Assembly (NCBI GenBank): GCA_027488495.1
Contig: JAIYBO010000145.1
Location: 1-7,375, forward strand
Direction: 5' to 3'
From: Bacteroidota bacterium
GTDB taxonomy: Bacteria > Bacteroidota > Bacteroidia > NS11-12g > UBA955
DNA length: 7,375 bases
The first letter of the stretch is position 1. Each line of letters starts with the position of its first letter. Below are positions 6,623 through 7,375 of this stretch, piece after piece. Made by a program: the position numbers and the translations under genes. Under the pieces are notes generated by a model. That model did not search any database. It had not been told where the DNA came from and worked only from the letters and a program-made list of their open reading frames with translations.

Positions 6623-6804
6623 TAATCATTCCGTTAGTCTTTCTGGGGTCAATAGATTTTGTGTTTCTTTTCTCTCACATCGTTAATGAAAAGAGACAAA
6701 TCATAAATTGGGAAAAGGAAAATAATGTTTTTAATGTTGTAAGTGCCCTATTTCTCAATACGAGTCGTGTGCCGTTATTTCGCGAATACAATTTTACGTT
6801 TTAA
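6592..6804 (+). pseudogene. Start-less hydrophobic open frame, possible gene remnant or frameshifted tail
   Basis: In the frame one base ahead of the membrane protein, the sequence is open for 70 codons between the TAA at 6589-6591 and the TAA at 6802-6804. The first half encodes a membrane-like segment (IIIPLVFLGSIDFVFLFSHIV) and the second a polar stretch (NEKRQIINWEKENNVF). There is no ATG; the only plausible alternative start is a GTG at 6661. It overlaps the last 10 codons of the 141-residue protein, so it may be a tail separated by a frameshift or the end of a deleted gene. In DNA this AT-rich (about 31% GC) such a run is unlikely by chance but not impossible. Confidence 0.25.
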
Positions 6805-6808
6805 ATTT

Positions 6809-7171
6809 ATGCAACCCACAGCCGCACACAACGAAAAAATAGCAAAAATGACCTTTGCTACGGTTTATCCGCTTTATTTGGCGAAGTTGGAGCGAAAAGG
6901 CAGGACAAAAAAGGAATTGGATCAAGTGATTGAATGGCTCACTGGGTTTAACGATGATATGATCTCGAAACTCATTGACGAAAACGTAACCTTTGAAGCA
7001 TTTTTTGCGCGAGCTCAACTAAACCCCAGTGCAAACCTCATCACAGGTTTGATATGTGGTTACAGAATTGAAGAAATTGAGAATCCTTTGACGCGGAAAG
7101 TTCGTTACTTGGATAAATTGGTGGATGAATTGGCGAAAGGGCGGAAGATGGAAAAAATCCTAAGGAGTTAA
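6809..7171 (+). CDS. DUF2200 family protein
   Basis: A 120-residue cytosolic protein matching the DUF2200 family along its whole length. Recognisable blocks are HNEKIAKMTFATVYPLYLAK (7-26), RKGRTKKELDQVIEWLTGF (28-46), a middle FEAFFARAQLNPSANLITG and CGYRIEEIENPLTR, and the C-terminal RYLDKLVDELAKGRKMEKIL. The family is widespread in bacteria, small and single-domain; its biochemical role is not established, so none is given. The frame extends upstream to a GTG at 6743, but the 22 extra residues are not family-like, and the ATG at 6809 gives the usual N-terminus. Its GC content (26 of 60 at 6841-6900) is back near that of the rest of the window, unlike the AT-rich DNA before it, so it probably belongs to the resident genome. 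TACGTTTT at 6795-6802 is a near match to a -7 box, 6 bp before the ATG. Confidence 0.92.
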   Translation: MQPTAAHNEKIAKMTFATVYPLYLAKLERKGRTKKELDQVIEWLTGFNDDMISKLIDENVTFEAFFARAQLNPSANLITGLICGYRIEEIENPLTRKVRYLDKLVDELAKGRKMEKILRS

Positions 7172-7375
7172 ATTGATAAGTACGTTGGTCCGGACTGGAA
7201 ATCCTAGTCGATTTGCTGCGTTTTGATTCACAAGTTGCACAAAACGGATAAGCGAAATAAATTCACTCTTTCGTGCAAATAGGAGTTGATCATTTTGCTG
7301 AATTTCACTCGTTTGTCTTTGGAGCGTTTTGTGTAGCCCTAGTCAATTAAATACGCGAATTGGATAGTCGTTATG

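Noticed and set aside
6743..6808. Upstream GTG start for the DUF2200 gene, adding 22 residues
   Set aside because: The extension is not family-like and lies in the AT-rich spacer; the ATG at 6809 gives the expected N-terminus.
7163..7342. A 60-codon minus-strand open frame with a hydrophobic stretch (FISLIRFVQLVN) in the last 200 bp
   Set aside because: It has no ATG, overlaps the end of the DUF2200 gene, shows no family resemblance, and short plus-strand frames in the same DNA look equally protein-like. I see no supported gene in 7172-7375.
7373..7375. ATG at the last three bases as the start of another plus-strand gene
   Set aside because: No following sequence is available and there is no convincing promoter or ribosome binding site before it.

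Overview
The window looks like an ordinary chromosomal segment from a member of the Bacteroidota (Flavobacteriia/Sphingobacteriia-like). Three things point there: the protein flavours (HisRS of about 460 aa with a long insert before motif 2, an exported TlpA/ResA-type thioredoxin, a DUF2200 protein, a DPM1-like GT2 next to a GT39 enzyme), the TAnnTTTG-like -7 elements in several intergenic gaps, and the lack of strong Shine-Dalgarno sequences. I cannot name the genus. No rRNA, tRNA, CRISPR array, insertion sequence or recognisable defence system is visible.

Layout, left to right. (i) 1-1306, minus strand: a two-gene glycan unit. A DPM1-like polyprenyl-phosphate sugar synthase (572-1306) is followed after 10 bp by the N-terminal 187 codons of a GT39/PMT-type membrane glycosyltransferase that runs off the left edge. 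The first enzyme probably makes the lipid-linked sugar that the second uses at the periplasmic face. (ii) 1345-2637, plus strand: a HAD-IIIA zinc-loop phosphatase (GmhB/HisB-N type), then a pirin-family bicupin. The 75 bp between them carry three copies of the 9-mer TTGTTTCAA, one inverted, with one copy overlapping a perfect TAnnTTTG box. (iii) 2649-3152, minus strand: an exported thioredoxin-like protein with a WCGPC active site, convergent with pirin. (iv) 3253-6138, plus strand: hisS then hutH, 39 bp apart. One charges tRNA with histidine and the other deaminates histidine. (v) 6139-7375, plus strand: a strongly AT-rich patch holding a small three-TM membrane protein of unknown function and an unexplained hydrophobic open frame without a start codon, then a clear DUF2200 gene (6809-7171). 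The last 204 bp contain no gene I can support.

Most genes are housekeeping or envelope functions with intact catalytic motifs. The least explained parts are the repeated motif upstream of pirin, the AT-rich patch at about 6190-6808, and the recurrent placement of -7-like boxes only 4-6 bp before start codons, which hints at leaderless transcripts. I did not find convincing evidence for a new multi-gene system.
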